The notes beneath the pieces were generated by a model that made no database searches, was not told where the DNA came from, and worked only from the letters and a program-made list of their open reading frames with translations. The translations under genes and the position numbers were made by a program. A DNA stretch of 32,880 nt from JAJYIV01 sp964499955 (GTDB taxonomy: Bacteria > Patescibacteriota > Patescibacteriia > UBA9934 > GWF2-40-263): positions 1 through 32,880 of the forward strand of contig CAZCMI010000007.1 of assembly GCA_964499955.1 (NCBI GenBank), given 5' to 3'. Below, piece by piece: positions 21,512 to 29,797 of the stretch. Position 1 is the stretch's first letter. Each line of letters begins with the position of its first letter.

Positions 21512-23458
21512 CTATTCCACCACCACGCCGCTCAAGGCGCCTTGCTCGGCGGACAGTTCGGTGGTGAGCACGTCCCGGCTGCGGGACAGGCGCTCCCGGG
21601 TGGCGGCGTCCACCGCTTCGGCGGAAACGGCGTTCGTGAGTTTGAAGAACGAACCGGCGTCGGCGGGGGAGGGCGTGATGGTCACGTCGAAATGGGCTTC
21701 GGCGCGGGCGACCGTGCGCGGCAGCGCGGGGATGGTCCAGACGGCCGTCCGTGTGGTTTCATCGAACGAAACGGAGCCGACGTCCGCGCCCGTGCGGCCC
21801 GCCCAGCGCACGTCGGGCGGCAGCTGCGCGGATACGCGCACGCCGGTCAAATCGTGCAGGGCGTTGGCGAGGTTCCAGTAAATCCGGTACGAGGTGGTTT
21901 CGCCCACCTGCGGCGGCACCGGGCCCGTTCCCACCTCCTCGCCGTCCGGGGCGAAGTACCGCGCCGTAGCGTCCACGCGGAACTCGCTGTTCACGCCCAC
22001 GGTGATGGGCGAGGTTTCAACGACGCGCGTCCCCGTGACGGAACCGACCCGCGTGAACGTCGCCGTGAGTTGCAGGGCGAACTGGTCGGCCACCCGCGCC
22101 GGGTCCAGCGTGGAAACCACCGGCAAGGTGAGGTCGAACGTGCCTTCCGCGCCCGGCAGCAGGCGTGCCAGCGCGGGTTCCGACGTACCCGTCCAGGTGA
22201 CGGTTCCGCCGGAGCGAGCGGCGTTCGAACCGATATCTGCCCGCGCCCAATCAATCGGCAACGGCTTGCCGTCCGCCCCTGTTCCCGCCAGGGACAACCG
22301 CAGACCTTCGACCGTATCGGAACCGGTGTTGGCGTACGAAACGGACACGCGCAGGGTGCGGCCCAAATCGATGGTCTGGCTTTGGGAGGAGCCGTTTACG
22401 GCCGCGTGCAGGGAAATTGCGCCGCGCAGGACGTCGGTCACGATGGAAGCGGCCGCCTGCCGCAGCGGCGTGGACCCGTCCAAGAACGACACGTCGGCGG
22501 AAACGCGCTGGTCGCCCGAGGCAGAGGAAACATACCGGCCCGTGACGGTGATTTCGACTTCTTCTTCCGCGTCCAGCGCGGACAGGTCCCAAACGGGGCG
22601 GTCTTCGGCCGACGGTGCCGGATCCGTTTCACTGACGTTGAACCCGTCCGGTACGTTCACGAACACTTGGACGGGATCGGTGGAAACCGAACTCGTGTTG
22701 CGGACGCGCACGTGGTACGTGGTTTCCTCGCCCGCCAGGGCTTTTTCCGGGCCGTCCACGTCGATTTCCAATATGGACGCGGCCACGCGCACCGGCGCCG
22801 TTTCAATGTGCTGGAATTCGGAACTGAAATTGGCGGGCTTGTACGTGAAGAAGGCCTGGAGGGTTTGTGGGGGCGGTTCCGGGCGTCCGTCCGGGGCCAG
22901 CACCTCGGAGCGGAACACGCCCGTGATGGTCAGTGCGCCGTCGGAGGCGGCGCCCAGGCTGCCCAGGTTCCACGTGAGGCCGTCCGTGGGTTCGGGCGTG
23001 CGGGACAGGATGCGGAAATGCGGGGGCGCGTGCAGGGTGGCGTCCAAGGCGGCCAAGGGGACCCGGCCCGTGTTGGTATAGCGGATCACATACGTGACGG
23101 GTTCGCCCGCCCGCGCTTCGAGCGGCCCTTCGATGTGGGCCGTGAGTGGGTCGGCGCCGTCGAACCAGCCGTTGCTCCACACGAAGAACCCGGCCCAGGA
23201 TACGGCGGAAACCAAGATCAACACGCCCAAGGTGCCGAGCAGGAACCGTGTGACGCGTGAGCCTTCGCTGCGTTCCAGGCGGGTGAGGTCCGGCACGGAG
23301 CCATCCCGGTCTGCGTAGATGGCACGCAGGTCTTCGTCCACGTCCCTGGACCTCTTTTTTTTGTGGGCGGACTCCCGCCGGTGTTCGTGGCGGCCTGCCG
23401 GTGCGTCACCGGCTTCCGGCGCGGGCGTCTGTTCGTCGGACGGATGGGTGGGCTTCAT
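21512..23458 (-). CDS. DUF11-type surface protein with one membrane anchor
   Basis: The 648-aa product has a hydrophilic, basic cytoplasmic N-terminus (1-70), one membrane segment (about 71-94, RFLLGTLGVLILVSAVSWAG) and a long extracellular part. The latter is built of about four beta-sandwich repeats with DUF11/COG1361 features: VTYVIRYTNTGRVPL, TTYHVRVRNTSSVSTDPV, LRVSVSYANTGSDTVEGL and TTSYRIYWNLANALHDLTGV. Such repeats form stalks or adhesive layers. The frame is open far upstream, opposite the DUF4012 gene, but ATG 23458 follows a TGCTACAAT box by 8 nt and begins the sensible sequence. Ligand unknown. It may assemble with the neighbouring DUF4012 protein. Confidence 0.85.
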   Translation of the reverse strand: MKPTHPSDEQTPAPEAGDAPAGRHEHRRESAHKKKRSRDVDEDLRAIYADRDGSVPDLTRLERSEGSRVTRFLLGTLGVLILVSAVSWAGFFVWSNGWFDGADPLTAHIEGPLEARAGEPVTYVIRYTNTGRVPLAALDATLHAPPHFRILSRTPEPTDGLTWNLGSLGAASDGALTITGVFRSEVLAPDGRPEPPPQTLQAFFTYKPANFSSEFQHIETAPVRVAASILEIDVDGPEKALAGEETTYHVRVRNTSSVSTDPVQVFVNVPDGFNVSETDPAPSAEDRPVWDLSALDAEEEVEITVTGRYVSSASGDQRVSADVSFLDGSTPLRQAAASIVTDVLRGAISLHAAVNGSSQSQTIDLGRTLRVSVSYANTGSDTVEGLRLSLAGTGADGKPLPIDWARADIGSNAARSGGTVTWTGTSEPALARLLPGAEGTFDLTLPVVSTLDPARVADQFALQLTATFTRVGSVTGTRVVETSPITVGVNSEFRVDATARYFAPDGEEVGTGPVPPQVGETTSYRIYWNLANALHDLTGVRVSAQLPPDVRWAGRTGADVGSVSFDETTRTAVWTIPALPRTVARAEAHFDVTITPSPADAGSFFKLTNAVSAEAVDAATRERLSRSRDVLTTELSAEQGALSGVVVE

Positions 23459-23466
23459 ACCCAGCC

Positions 23467-23475
23467 ATTGTAGCA
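23467..23475 (-). promoter_or_regulatory. Extended -10 promoter of the DUF11 gene (leaderless)
   Basis: The minus strand reads TGCTACAAT, with the hexamer ending 8 nt before ATG 23458. Confidence 0.65.
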
Positions 23476-23520
23476 AACCCAAACGAAATCCGCGCCGGGG
23501 TTCGGCGCGGACGTCGGCGG

Positions 23521-26286
23521 CTATGGTTCTTGGAGGCGGAATAAGGCCCCGAAGAAGCCGTCGCGGGCGTTGGTGAAGGTCAGCGCGCGCGGGTCTTCGG
23601 AGGTCCACACGGGTTCCAGCGTGCCGGGCGTTTCGAGCCGCACGCGGGTCGTACGGTCCTGGATGCCGGACTGCTTCTGCACCGTGAGCGTGTACCGGGC
23701 CGACTGCGGCAGGCGCAACCAGCGCTTCACGGTGTCGTACGCGTTGCCGTCGTCTTTCGGCGCGACGGCGAAGGGCAGGCGGTAGGTGAAGGTGACGGAC
23801 GAGCGGGCGCCGGGGCGCGTCTGCGTCCAGTTGCCGAACACGGTCTTGCCCGATTCTTCGTAGATGACCGTGCCGCTGCCGGCGTCGCGGTATTCGCTGT
23901 CCTTGGCGTAGAAGACGTCGTCGTCCACTTCCCAGTCCGGTTCCGGTTCCTCGAACAGGTGGTCCGGCGGCGGGGTGAAGCCCGAGGCGTGCAGCAGGCG
24001 GCTGCCCTTGGGCACGTACAGGCGGAGGAAGTTCACGTTGTTGGCGCCGGAGAACAGGTCGTCGGGCGAGCCGTGGTGCGTGCGCGTGACGGTGACCGTG
24101 TTCGTGACCGAGCCGTCCGCCGCGACGTTCACCAGCATGTCCACGTCCTGGGTGATCACGCCGTCGGTCTTGCCGCCGCCCAGGTTGGTATCCACGACCA
24201 TCAGATAGTCGCCGTCGGTCCAGCGGATCGCGCCGTCCCAGCCCAGGTCCGCGACCACGCGCTGCAGGCGTTCGTCGGGGAAATACAGCTGGATGTCCCG
24301 GGACGCCAGCCCGTCGCTGACGTGTTCGAGCAGCCCCAGGAAGTCCGCGCCGGAGAGCGCCTTCGCCCGTTCCAGCACCTCGGGGGCCAAGTCCCCGATG
24401 AACTGCTTGGGCTTGTTTTCCTCGCGGTCGTATTCGAGTTCGACGATCTTCTGCGCCTCGCCGATGAAATTTTCCCCGGTGATGACGCGGTCGTAGTCCG
24501 GCATGTCGATCTCCCCAAGCATGGAGAGGAGATCGGCCACGTACGAGGCGTTGACGGCCACCACGCCGTCCACGGTGGGCCCGCCGGAGGCGGCGTAGAA
24601 GGAGAGGATTTTGCGGGCGGAGGTGGGGAAGTCGGGGAACCAGTTGGCGTCTTGGAACTCCCAACGGGCCGAGAGCAGGCGCAGCGGGTCCGGGGAGATG
24701 AAGAACCGCCGGAAGGCGCCGCGCACGTCGTAGGTGCCGCCGCCGGGCACGTCCATGTGGACGATGTCACCGTTGCGGACGGTGAGTTCCGCGAAGCTGC
24801 CCATGAAGCCGCCCGTGGGGCGGATTTCCGTGTCGTTTTGGAAGACGGCCAGGTAGCGGCGGGTGCCGTTGCCGCCGAGCATGTCCACGAGGGCGTCGCT
24901 GGTGGCGGTGAAGGCGCGCAGGCCGTCGAGGGCTTCGGGCAGGCGGGCCTGCAGCAGGGCGAAGGTCTCGCGGTGGGGTTCCGGTACGGCTTCGGGGCGG
25001 ACCTTGGCCACGTGCGCGGAGGCCTCTTCGAGCAGCGGCAGGGCCGAACGGGCGTAGTCGGAGAGGATGTTCAGGCGGTCCGTGGTGCTGCCGCGGCTGG
25101 CTTCCATGGCGAGGAAGCCGTCGGCCAGGCGGGTGCCGGCGCGGGAGAGCGCTTCGCCCGCCGCGGCCAGTTCCACGCCGGCGCGCACCGTGCTGCCGCC
25201 GGGGAGGTTGGCGGCCACCAGGGCCACCGTGCCGCTGAAGTCCGCCACGGACGCACGGGCCGCGCCGAAGCGTTCCGCTGCGCGATCGAAGCCCGCCCGG
25301 GCGGAGGCGGCGTCCCGATCGACGGATGCTCCGGCCGCCTGTTGCAAGCTGCCGAGCGCTTGGCGGCCCGCTTCTTCGGCCGAGGCGCGGGTTTCGCGCG
25401 CACCGCCCACCAACGCCAGGGCGTGGATGGGCAGGACGAAGGCGAAGGCCAACAGAACGAACGTGGCCATGGCGCGCTGCCAGCCCAGGGGAAGGACCGC
25501 GGGCATGGCCGGGAAGGAAAAGGACGGAAGCGCGGGCAACCGCAGGCGCTGCCACAACGGGAGGTGCGCGACCACGGTTTCCTCGCCGGTTTCGGCTTCC
25601 ATTACCACGCGGTTGCGTTCGAAGCGGACGATGGGGGATTCGGCCGTCTCGCCGTCTTCGGCCTCTGGCAGGTCGAAGGCCAGGGCGGAAACGGGAGCGG
25701 GCGCGACGGCTTGGGGAGCGGATGCGTGCGCGGCGGCCAATTCCGCGACGGCCAGCGGTTTCCCCACCGGTTCCGGCCGGAGAGCGGCCGAGAGCACCCG
25801 TGCGGCCGTCGGTTCCGCTTTGGGCAGACGGCGGAACAGCAGGCGCAGCGGACGGCCGAGAGGCAGGGCACGCGCATAGGCGTCGGCTTCTTCTGCCACT
25901 TGTCCGGCCAATTCGTCCGGCAGCAGGGCCAAGTCGTGCTCCGTGGATTCCCAGGTGGGCAGGGTGGTGAACGCCGCCAGGAAGTTGGGAGCGGACACCG
26001 GCGCGGATTCAACGGCAAGCAGGGCGTGCGCCTCCGGTGCGCGGGCCAGGTCCAGGATGAACGGGGAGCGCGCGGTGTCTCCCACGCGAACGGCGGGTTT
26101 GGCCGCCCGTTTCGGCTGACCCAGGGCCTGCAATGCCATGGGCACCGACGGGTCATAGGCCGCTTCCGTGCCGTTTGCCGCCGTTTGCCGGCGCCGCAGC
26201 GACGCGCGCAAAGCCGGCCCCTGCACCTTGGCGGTGAGCGAGGCCTTTATGCGCGGGGCCTTGGGTTGGGCGCTTCGGCGGGGCAT
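23521..26286 (-). CDS. DUF4012 membrane protein with long cytoplasmic N-terminus
   Basis: The 921-aa protein has about 270 residues before its single membrane segment (about 272-294, ATFVLLAFAFVLPIHALALVGG). A coiled-coil-like Ala-rich helical region (about 297-430) and the DUF4012 domain follow. The DUF4012 signature is YLAVFQNDTEIRPTGGFMGSFAEL near 475-500, followed by PTVDGVVAVNASYVADLL, GVITQDVDMLVNV and a final beta domain. DUF4012 proteins occur in Gram-positives and Patescibacteria next to glycosyltransferases and surface polysaccharide genes; part of the fold recalls LytR-CpsA-Psr proteins. Function is not established. The N-terminal segment (MPRRSAQPKAPRIKASL...) is unusually long and of no known domain. 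It follows a glycosyltransferase by 6 nt. Confidence 0.88.
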   Translation of the reverse strand: MPRRSAQPKAPRIKASLTAKVQGPALRASLRRRQTAANGTEAAYDPSVPMALQALGQPKRAAKPAVRVGDTARSPFILDLARAPEAHALLAVESAPVSAPNFLAAFTTLPTWESTEHDLALLPDELAGQVAEEADAYARALPLGRPLRLLFRRLPKAEPTAARVLSAALRPEPVGKPLAVAELAAAHASAPQAVAPAPVSALAFDLPEAEDGETAESPIVRFERNRVVMEAETGEETVVAHLPLWQRLRLPALPSFSFPAMPAVLPLGWQRAMATFVLLAFAFVLPIHALALVGGARETRASAEEAGRQALGSLQQAAGASVDRDAASARAGFDRAAERFGAARASVADFSGTVALVAANLPGGSTVRAGVELAAAGEALSRAGTRLADGFLAMEASRGSTTDRLNILSDYARSALPLLEEASAHVAKVRPEAVPEPHRETFALLQARLPEALDGLRAFTATSDALVDMLGGNGTRRYLAVFQNDTEIRPTGGFMGSFAELTVRNGDIVHMDVPGGGTYDVRGAFRRFFISPDPLRLLSARWEFQDANWFPDFPTSARKILSFYAASGGPTVDGVVAVNASYVADLLSMLGEIDMPDYDRVITGENFIGEAQKIVELEYDREENKPKQFIGDLAPEVLERAKALSGADFLGLLEHVSDGLASRDIQLYFPDERLQRVVADLGWDGAIRWTDGDYLMVVDTNLGGGKTDGVITQDVDMLVNVAADGSVTNTVTVTRTHHGSPDDLFSGANNVNFLRLYVPKGSRLLHASGFTPPPDHLFEEPEPDWEVDDDVFYAKDSEYRDAGSGTVIYEESGKTVFGNWTQTRPGARSSVTFTYRLPFAVAPKDDGNAYDTVKRWLRLPQSARYTLTVQKQSGIQDRTTRVRLETPGTLEPVWTSEDPRALTFTNARDGFFGALFRLQEP

Positions 26287-26292
26287 AGCGGT

Positions 26293-27408
26293 TTAGGCGT
26301 TCAGGACGCGGGCGTAGAGGGCGGTGGTTTGGGCGGCGGCGCGGTCCCAGGAAAACCGGGTGATGTTCTCCAGGCCCGCGGTGACCAGCGTTTTTCGCTG
26401 GTCTTCGTCTTGCAGAATCGTTTGCATGGCGCGGGCCATGTCTTCCGTGTCGTTCGGGTCGAAGAACGCGGCTGCCTCTCCGAGGATTTCCGGCAGCGAA
26501 CCCGCACGCGCGGCGGCAACGGGAATGCCCGCGGCCACGGCTTCCAAGGCGGGCAGGCCGAACCCCTCGACGCGGGAGGGAAAGACGAAGGCTCGGGCGT
26601 CGCGGTAGAGGACGGAGAGCTGATCGTCCGTGGGGTCGTCCACCCACGCGATGCGGTCGCCCAGGTTCCGCGCCGCTTCTGATGCCTTCAGCCGGCGGCG
26701 GAAGACGTCTTCGCGCCCGGCCAGCACCAGGCGCGTCCCAGGCAGCGCTTCGGTCATCCGGGCGAAGGCCGCCAGCAAGCCGTCGAGGTTCTTGTGCGGA
26801 TAGGCGTTCCCGACGGCCAGCAGATACGGTTGCGGCACCAGCGGCGGTCCCGACGGTGCGGGCAAGGGCGAAACGCCTTCGTAGATCACCTCGATTTTTT
26901 CCGCCGGTACGTCCGGGAAATGGCGGCGGATGGCCGCCTTGGTGGTTTCCGACACGGCGATGATCCGCACGGACGCCCGCAGCGCGTGTGCCAACACGTG
27001 GCGGAACACGGCGTATTTGGCGCGAAAGAGCAGGGGATGCCGCGTGGTCACGCGGGCCGACCGCGGTTCTTCCAGCAGGATGAGGTCGTGGATGGTTACC
27101 ACGAACGGCGTGCGGATGCCGAGCGGCACGTTCCAATGCGGGAAGTGCAGCAGATCGCAGCCGGCGGCGTCCATGGCGCGCGGCAGGGCGGTCTGTTCCC
27201 GCAGCGTGTACCAATGCGCGGCCACCTCGACCTTCTTGGCGCGCGGGCCTTCGAGCGGCGCGTCCAGGTTCTCCGGCTTGAGGAAGAACGTGTACTCGTG
27301 CGGCGGTTCGGCGGCCAGAAGACGGGTGGTAAGCTGTTCGACATACCGCCCCAGGCCGCCACCCCCCACGGCGGGTCCGAACATGCGTGCATCTATTCCG
27401 ATCTTCAT
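26293..27408 (-). CDS. GT-B glycosyltransferase (family 4-like), number 1
   Basis: The 371-aa enzyme has two Rossmann halves. The start is MKIGIDARMFGPAVGGGGLGRYVEQL, VTIHDLILL is the usual end of the acceptor domain, LLAVGNAYPHKNLDGLLAAF opens the donor domain, and EGFGLPALEA is the E-x7-E donor-sugar motif. It transfers a hexose from a nucleotide sugar to an unidentified acceptor, probably a cell-surface glycan. ATG 27408 was chosen because it is the family start and a TATACT box ends 6 nt before it. It is co-transcribed with the DUF4012 gene. Confidence 0.92.
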   Translation of the reverse strand: MKIGIDARMFGPAVGGGGLGRYVEQLTTRLLAAEPPHEYTFFLKPENLDAPLEGPRAKKVEVAAHWYTLREQTALPRAMDAAGCDLLHFPHWNVPLGIRTPFVVTIHDLILLEEPRSARVTTRHPLLFRAKYAVFRHVLAHALRASVRIIAVSETTKAAIRRHFPDVPAEKIEVIYEGVSPLPAPSGPPLVPQPYLLAVGNAYPHKNLDGLLAAFARMTEALPGTRLVLAGREDVFRRRLKASEAARNLGDRIAWVDDPTDDQLSVLYRDARAFVFPSRVEGFGLPALEAVAAGIPVAAARAGSLPEILGEAAAFFDPNDTEDMARAMQTILQDEDQRKTLVTAGLENITRFSWDRAAAQTTALYARVLNA

Positions 27409-27414
27409 GCGGAC

Positions 27415-27423
27415 AGTATAGCA
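27415..27423 (-). promoter_or_regulatory. Extended -10 promoter of glycosyltransferase 1 (leaderless)
   Basis: The minus strand reads TGCTATACT (hexamer 27420-27415), ending 6 nt before ATG 27408. It lies in the tail of the upstream terminator. Confidence 0.65.
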
Positions 27424-27453
27424 GAAAACGACCGTCCAGGAGAGGACGGTCGT
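27424..27453 (-). terminator. Terminator after glycosyltransferase 2
   Basis: ACGACCGTCC pairs with GGACGGTCGT and is followed on the minus strand by TTTTC. It separates the two glycosyltransferase transcripts. Confidence 0.8.
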
Positions 27454-27473
27454 TCGGTTTCCGCACGGCCGTG

Positions 27474-28634
27474 TCAAGCGCCAGCCGTTCCTTTGCTTGC
27501 CGCGTTCCGCAACTGGTTCCGCACGCGCTCCGCGGCCGTCGTCCAGGAAAAACCCGCCGCGCGTTCCACGCCTGCCCGACGCAGGTCGTCGGCCAGGCCG
27601 GACGGTCCAAGAATCTCCCGCAGCGCGCTCACGATCTCCCCCGGATCATACGGGTTCACGAGCACGGCCGCGTTCCCGGCCACTTCGGGCAGGGCGGCGG
27701 CGTCCGAGGCGATCACCGGCGTGCCGCAGGCCATGGCTTCCAGGACGGGCAGGCCGAACCCTTCGTGGAAGGAGGGCAGGACGCAGACGGACGCCAGGCG
27801 GTACAAGGCGGGACGGTGCGCGGCGTCCACGTAGCCCAGGCGGCGGATCCACGCGCGCCGGCGCGGATCGGCGAGCCGTCGTTCCACGTCGTTCGCCCGC
27901 CAGCCGTATCCGCCCGCCACCACCAGGCCCAGGTCGTCGCCGGTTTCCTGACGGTATGCCTCGACGGCGTCGATGGCCGCATGCAGGTTTTTGCGCGGCT
28001 CCACCGTACCCATGAACAAGGCAAATCGTTTCGGCAGGCGATAGGAGGAGCGGACGCCGGAATCCGACGGGACGCGGCGCGGGGCGAAGGCGGCGTCGAT
28101 GCCGTGCGGCACGGCCTCCACGCGCGCGGCGTCCACGCCGGGGAAGCGGGCCAGCAATTCCTGCCGCGCGTGCCGCGAAGGCGTGAGGACGGCCGCCGCA
28201 TTGCGGATGAGCCGCTCTGGCCGCGCCAACGCATGCCACGCCTGCATTTTGCAGGAATAAAACGCCGGATGCGCGTCCCAGGAGAGGTCGTGGACGGTCA
28301 ACACGTACGGCAGCGCGCGCGGCCGCCCCACGGTGATATTCGGCAAGAAGGCCGCGTCGAACGGTCCGTGGCCTTCGGCCAGCCGTTCCAACGGGTACCC
28401 CGCCGCCAGCGCCGCCGTAAGCAGGCGGTTTGGCGCCCCCACGTGCACGTGCCGCACATGAGGCGGCAGCGTTCCCAGCCGTTCCGGCGGCAACCGCGTG
28501 CGCCCGGTGGTCAGCAGAATGTACTCGTCCCCGTTGTCCAACGAAAAAAGGGCGTGCAACACGCGCGCCGCATATTCCCCCACGCCGCTGGGCCGCGGCC
28601 CCGTCAGCAGCCGCGCGTCAACGAGGAAGCGCAT
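27474..28634 (-). CDS. GT-B glycosyltransferase (family 4-like), number 2
   Basis: The 386-aa enzyme resembles number 1 in layout. It has MRFLVDARLLTGPRPSGVGEYAARVL at the start, YVLTVHDLSW, ALFMGTVEPRKNLHAAIDAV and the donor motif EGFGLPVLEA. It likely acts on the same glycan. Its first 17 nt overlap the end of the preceding glycosyltransferase gene, so expression is coupled. Donor and acceptor cannot be named. Confidence 0.92.
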   Translation of the reverse strand: MRFLVDARLLTGPRPSGVGEYAARVLHALFSLDNGDEYILLTTGRTRLPPERLGTLPPHVRHVHVGAPNRLLTAALAAGYPLERLAEGHGPFDAAFLPNITVGRPRALPYVLTVHDLSWDAHPAFYSCKMQAWHALARPERLIRNAAAVLTPSRHARQELLARFPGVDAARVEAVPHGIDAAFAPRRVPSDSGVRSSYRLPKRFALFMGTVEPRKNLHAAIDAVEAYRQETGDDLGLVVAGGYGWRANDVERRLADPRRRAWIRRLGYVDAAHRPALYRLASVCVLPSFHEGFGLPVLEAMACGTPVIASDAAALPEVAGNAAVLVNPYDPGEIVSALREILGPSGLADDLRRAGVERAAGFSWTTAAERVRNQLRNAASKGTAGA

Positions 28635-29730
28635 AACCGTTTTGTTTGGCCTGCCAGGCCCGTTCCACCTCGGCCTTCAGTGCGGCTTGAAAACGGGCTT
28701 TGGAGAAGGTCTCCGCGTGCGTGCGGATGGCGGCCGGGTCGAACGCGGCCGGGTCGAAGGACAGGAAGATATCGGCCAGCGCTTCCCATTCCTGCCGGTC
28801 GAACAAGACGCCGGTTGTGCCGGGGATCACGGTTTCCGTCGCCCCGCCTTTCGCGTAGGCGATGACGGGACGTCCGGCGGCCATGGCTTCCACCGCGGTG
28901 ATGCCGAAGTCTTCTTCCTGCGGATGGATGAACGCGGCCGCTTCCGCGTACAGGGCGGGCAGGCGGTCGTCCGGGACGAACCCGAGGAATTCCACCGTCG
29001 GGCCGGCCATCCGACGCAAGGCCTTTTCCATCGGTCCCTTGCCGAAGATCTTGAGCGGGGTGCCCGTCCGGTTGGCCGCCTCGATGATCATGTCGAAACG
29101 CTTGTAGGCCACCAGGCGTCCGCCCGCCAGGAACGAGGCCTTCGGGCCATCCGCCAAGGGGAACCGGTGGGTATCCACGGGCGGGAACACGACGGCGGCG
29201 TCGCGGCGGTAATAGGCGTGGATGCGGCGGCGGACCGTTTCGGAATTGGCCACGAAGGCGTCCACGCGGTCGGCGGCGAGCCGGTCGCGTACGCGCAGGG
29301 ACGACAGCAGGGGAGGCAACAAGGCCTTCACGAAGCCCGGCGCGCGCAATTCGTTCACGTAGCTGTGCGTGTCGCTCCACAGGTAGCGGGTGGGCGTGTG
29401 GCAGTAGCAGACATGCACGGCGTCCGGCCGCACGATGAGGTCTTTCCCAAAGGCGCTGGCGCTCGATACGACGACGTCGTAGGCGGACAGGTCCATGGAT
29501 TGCGCGGCCACGGGCATCAACCCCACGTACCACTGGTACTTGGAACGGATGAGGGGCGCCCGCTGCAGGAAGGACGTGCGGATGTCCTTTCCCTTGAAAC
29601 TGGGCATTTTTTCCTGGTCGAAAAACAGGACGTGGGTGGGGGCGTCGGGCCAGATCTCCTGCATGGCCGCCAGCACCTGCTCCGCCCCGCCGTTTTGCGA
29701 CAAATAATCGTGGACAATGGCCAATTTCAT
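28618..29730 (-). CDS. GT-B glycosyltransferase (family 4-like), number 3
   Basis: The 370-aa product begins MKLAIVHDYLSQNGGAEQVL. It has YCHTPTRYLWSD, FVANSETVRRRI, FLAGGRLVAYKRFDMII and the donor motif EDFGITAVEA. It is closer to WbaZ/mannosyltransferase-type GT4 enzymes than to its two neighbours. ATG 29730 is the family start; an upstream extension of the frame overlaps the divergent gene. TAAGGT ends 8 nt before the ATG, a weak leaderless promoter. It is the first gene of the envelope cluster on this strand. Confidence 0.92.
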   Translation of the reverse strand: MKLAIVHDYLSQNGGAEQVLAAMQEIWPDAPTHVLFFDQEKMPSFKGKDIRTSFLQRAPLIRSKYQWYVGLMPVAAQSMDLSAYDVVVSSASAFGKDLIVRPDAVHVCYCHTPTRYLWSDTHSYVNELRAPGFVKALLPPLLSSLRVRDRLAADRVDAFVANSETVRRRIHAYYRRDAAVVFPPVDTHRFPLADGPKASFLAGGRLVAYKRFDMIIEAANRTGTPLKIFGKGPMEKALRRMAGPTVEFLGFVPDDRLPALYAEAAAFIHPQEEDFGITAVEAMAAGRPVIAYAKGGATETVIPGTTGVLFDRQEWEALADIFLSFDPAAFDPAAIRTHAETFSKARFQAALKAEVERAWQAKQNGYALPR

Positions 29731-29738
29731 GCGCCGAC

Positions 29739-29744
29739 ACCTTA
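29739..29744 (-). promoter_or_regulatory. Possible -10 box of glycosyltransferase 3
   Basis: TAAGGT on the minus strand ends 8 nt before ATG 29730. The hexamer is a weak match, supported mainly by the same spacing as other genes here. Confidence 0.35.
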
Positions 29745-29783
29745 CGGGAATTCCTTCATGAAGCCAAGGCCGGGCGCGGGGCG

Positions 29784-29789
29784 TATAAT
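29784..29789 (+). promoter_or_regulatory. Consensus -10 box of the spermidine-synthase fusion gene (leaderless)
   Basis: A perfect TATAAT ends 8 nt before ATG 29798. It lies in a 67-bp intergenic region divergent from glycosyltransferase 3. Confidence 0.7.
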
Positions 29790-29797
29790 GCGGACGT

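Noticed and set aside
23959..26682. 907-codon open frame antisense to the DUF4012 gene
   Set aside because: Low-complexity Gly/Arg/His-rich translation opposite a protein with recognisable DUF4012 motifs; a shadow frame.
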